DNA of 53,615 nt from Candidatus Carbonibacillus altaicus (GTDB taxonomy: Bacteria; Bacillota; Bacilli; Thermicanales; DSM-22653). The stretch's first letter is position 1. Every line of letters begins with the position of its first letter. Below are positions 51,864 through 53,615 of this stretch, one piece after another. The position numbers and the translations under genes are program-made. The notes beneath the pieces were generated by a model that did no database searches, was not told the origin of the DNA, and saw only the letters and a list, made by a program, of their open reading frames with translations. Where the stretch lies: NCBI GenBank assembly GCA_003050645.1, contig PEBX01000011.1, forward strand, positions 1 through 53,615. The letters are read 5' to 3'.

Positions 51864-53381
51864 ATGCTGGCCAAAAGATCGCTTAAAACGCAGTTCATCG
51901 CCGCGTTTGTCTTGATTTTCGTCTTGAGCGTCGCCGCGACGATCGCGACGTACGCCCTCGGCTACTACACGCTGATCGCACAAAAACGCGTGCTTCCGGC
52001 CAACCATTACGAGCTTCAAATCCCGGCCATCGCTGAGGAGATCCGAGCGGGGGGTGCCGAATGGCTGAAGCCGGAAAAACGAGAGGCACTGGAGCGGCAC
52101 CTCCCCCTAGAAGGCATCGCCTACCAGGTGATGGACACGGGCGGCGTGCCGATCTACGGGACGATGCCCGATCGACTCATCGACGGTCGGAAAGCGCTGT
52201 TCAGCCAGATGAACATGACCTTCCCGCACAACGGAAAATATATCAAACTCCTCCCCTTGATCGACGCGGACGGAAAAATCGAAGGCGCCGTCGCCCTGGC
52301 CTACACTCTGACGCTCCATTACGGGAACGCAGCTAACCAGAGATGGACTCAGCCGCTGTTCGTGACGATGCTTTTTTCTCCCTTTATCTACATCCTCTTC
52401 TTCACTTGGCTGTTCGCCCGGAAACTGGCCCGCGACATCGGCCGGCCGCTTTCCAGACTGCAAGACGCGGCAAATCAGATTCAAGCACAAAACCTCGACT
52501 TTCATCTCGATTGCGGCGCGCCCAATGAACTGGGCAGGCTTTGCGAAGCGTTCAACGCGATGAAGGAGCACCTACGGACATCGCTTTTGTCTCAGTGGAA
52601 GGCGGAAGAGGCGCGTCAAGAGATGGTGGCGGCCTTGGCCCACGATTTGAAGACGCCCTTGTCCGTCATCGCCGGTTACGCCGAAGCGTTGGAAGACATG
52701 CCGCCGGAAGATCAACTGTGGCTTCAAACATATGCCCGGAAAATCAAGCAAAACGCGCAAAAAGGGGCCCAGCTCATCATAGCCATGCTGGACGCCGCCG
52801 TGCTCGAACAGTCTCCCCCCCCTCTGGCGTGCGTGCCGATCGATCTTTCCGATTTTTTATCCGCCAAAATCGAAGACTACGAGCCACTGGCCAGGACGAA
52901 AAGCATTCGTATGCGTTGGGACGTCACGGGCGACCGGGAAGCGGTCGCCTCGACCGATCGTCCAGCGATGGTCGTTTTTCTGGATACCGACAAGCTGGAG
53001 CGCATTTTGGACAACATCGTCTCTAACGGCATCCGCTACACGCCGGAAGGCGGGACGATCACCCTCCAGGCGCACGTCGGCGGCGGTCATGTCCGGTTTA
53101 CGATCTGCGATTCGGGGCCGGGATTCAGCGGCAAGGATCTCGCGCATCTCTTTAACAAATTTTACCGCGGGGATGAGGCGCGTTCGACGCGAGACGGGCA
53201 TGCTGGGCTCGGCCTGTATTTTGCCCGAAAAATGGCGGACATGCACGGCGGCACGATCCGGGCGTACAATGCCCCCGGCGGCGGCGCATGCGTCGATGTT
53301 GTGCTCAAAGAAGGTCATAAACCGTCGGGGCCGAGCGCTGGGCACTGGACGGAAGCAACCCGCCGCAACGCGAGCGAATAG
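51864..53381 (+). CDS. Sensor histidine kinase
   Basis: Two membrane helices (about 11-33 and 165-190) flank an extracellular domain of about 130 residues; then HAMP (DIGRPLSRLQDAANQIQAQN), DHp with His260 (AALAHDLKTPLSVIAGYAEA) and HATPase (NIVSNGIRYTPEGG, CDSGPGFSG, GHAGLGLYFARKM). The start at 51864 follows TAGGAG; the frame extends back into the regulator gene but without a site. It pairs with the regulator upstream. The sizeable extracellular domain suggests direct ligand sensing. Confidence 0.92.
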   Translation: MLAKRSLKTQFIAAFVLIFVLSVAATIATYALGYYTLIAQKRVLPANHYELQIPAIAEEIRAGGAEWLKPEKREALERHLPLEGIAYQVMDTGGVPIYGTMPDRLIDGRKALFSQMNMTFPHNGKYIKLLPLIDADGKIEGAVALAYTLTLHYGNAANQRWTQPLFVTMLFSPFIYILFFTWLFARKLARDIGRPLSRLQDAANQIQAQNLDFHLDCGAPNELGRLCEAFNAMKEHLRTSLLSQWKAEEARQEMVAALAHDLKTPLSVIAGYAEALEDMPPEDQLWLQTYARKIKQNAQKGAQLIIAMLDAAVLEQSPPPLACVPIDLSDFLSAKIEDYEPLARTKSIRMRWDVTGDREAVASTDRPAMVVFLDTDKLERILDNIVSNGIRYTPEGGTITLQAHVGGGHVRFTICDSGPGFSGKDLAHLFNKFYRGDEARSTRDGHAGLGLYFARKMADMHGGTIRAYNAPGGGACVDVVLKEGHKPSGPSAGHWTEATRRNASE

Positions 53382-53615
53382 ACGTCCGTCGGGGCCGCTC
53401 TAGTCGGAGCGACTTCCGCTTGGGCGATCCGCTTTTGCATTTCGTTCAGGCGTTCAGAGTGCGCGGACAGGATCGGCAATGCTCCGGACGATAGAATCCC
53501 TCGGTAGCGGCGCGTATGTCAAGGATCGATCATGCCTTCGCATCCGACGTTACGGATACAAGCCGTTTGATCTTGCCCCGGATGAGTTCCACGTGCGCCA
53601 AAGCCGCCTTGCGCC
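53382..53615 (-). pseudogene. Possible gene remnant at the right edge
   Basis: Minus-strand frames look coding but are broken. One segment at the edge reads KAALAHVELIRGKIKRLVSV and stops at 53533; a second, in another frame, contains LPILSAHSERLNEMQKRIAQ and runs towards the kinase 3' end. The first resembles the coiled region of MerR-type regulators, but this is only an impression. No intact gene is visible. Confidence 0.25.

Noticed and set aside
1-53615. Insertion sequences, prophage or toxin-antitoxin genes
   Set aside because: I found no transposase, integrase, terminal inverted repeats or recognisable toxin pair; the broken frames at the right edge do not resemble a transposase.

Overview
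The window looks like a chromosomal segment of a motile, spore-forming Bacillota (class Bacilli, Bacillales-like). The grounds are a B. subtilis-type flgM-flgN-flgK-flgL-yviE-fliW-csrA gene order, AddAB instead of RecBCD, an RsfA-type sporulation regulator, the cdaA-cdaR-glmM cluster, consensus SigA promoters and strong AGGAGG ribosome sites. I cannot name the species from the sequence alone. Nearly everything from 1 to 48.5 kb is on the minus strand; the exceptions are gnd and one small orphan gene.

Layout, left to right. 1-7.3 kb: an unidentified partial gene, then csrA, fliW, a YviE-like gene, flgL, flgK, flgN, flgM, yvyF and a ComFA N-terminal remnant. These are transcribed right to left behind addB-addA (7.4-15.0 kb). 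15.3-19.7 kb: rsfA-like regulator, a DedA protein, a CBS/CorC transporter-like protein and mntH. 20.1-24.3 kb: cydAB, divergent from gnd. 24.3-30.3 kb: a DUF342 (FapA-like) gene behind a c-di-GMP-I riboswitch, a LuxR-type regulator, a DedA-PAP2 fusion and gdhA. 30.6-37.6 kb: a small orphan gene and kdpFABCD behind a ydaO-type c-di-AMP riboswitch. 37.6-41.7 kb: potABCD. 41.9-46.8 kb: cdaA-cdaR-glmM and an arginase. 47.0-48.5 kb: tRNA-Pro and tRNA-Arg, a 71-aa protein and a membrane-anchored trypsin-like protease. 48.8-53.4 kb (plus strand): a lantibiotic-immunity-type ABC transporter with its two-component system. This last block is visibly richer in G/C-ending codons and is probably acquired.

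How the genes work together. The enzyme that makes c-di-AMP (CdaA) and an RNA that should sense it (kdp leader) lie within 8 kb, giving a potassium-homeostasis loop. KdpD here is a short form with no histidine kinase, so RNA control probably replaces KdpD/KdpE control. A second nucleotide messenger, c-di-GMP, appears to control the DUF342 gene; the predicted RNA pairing is that of an ON switch. CsrA and FliW form the usual post-transcriptional partner switch for flagellin, but hag is not next to them.

The most unusual signal is not a gene. Perfect or near-perfect short tandem duplications (units of 9-18 bp) recur throughout the window. Outside genes they sit in leaders and spacers; inside genes the units keep frame and have grown into low-complexity inserts in FliW, FlgM, AddA and others.
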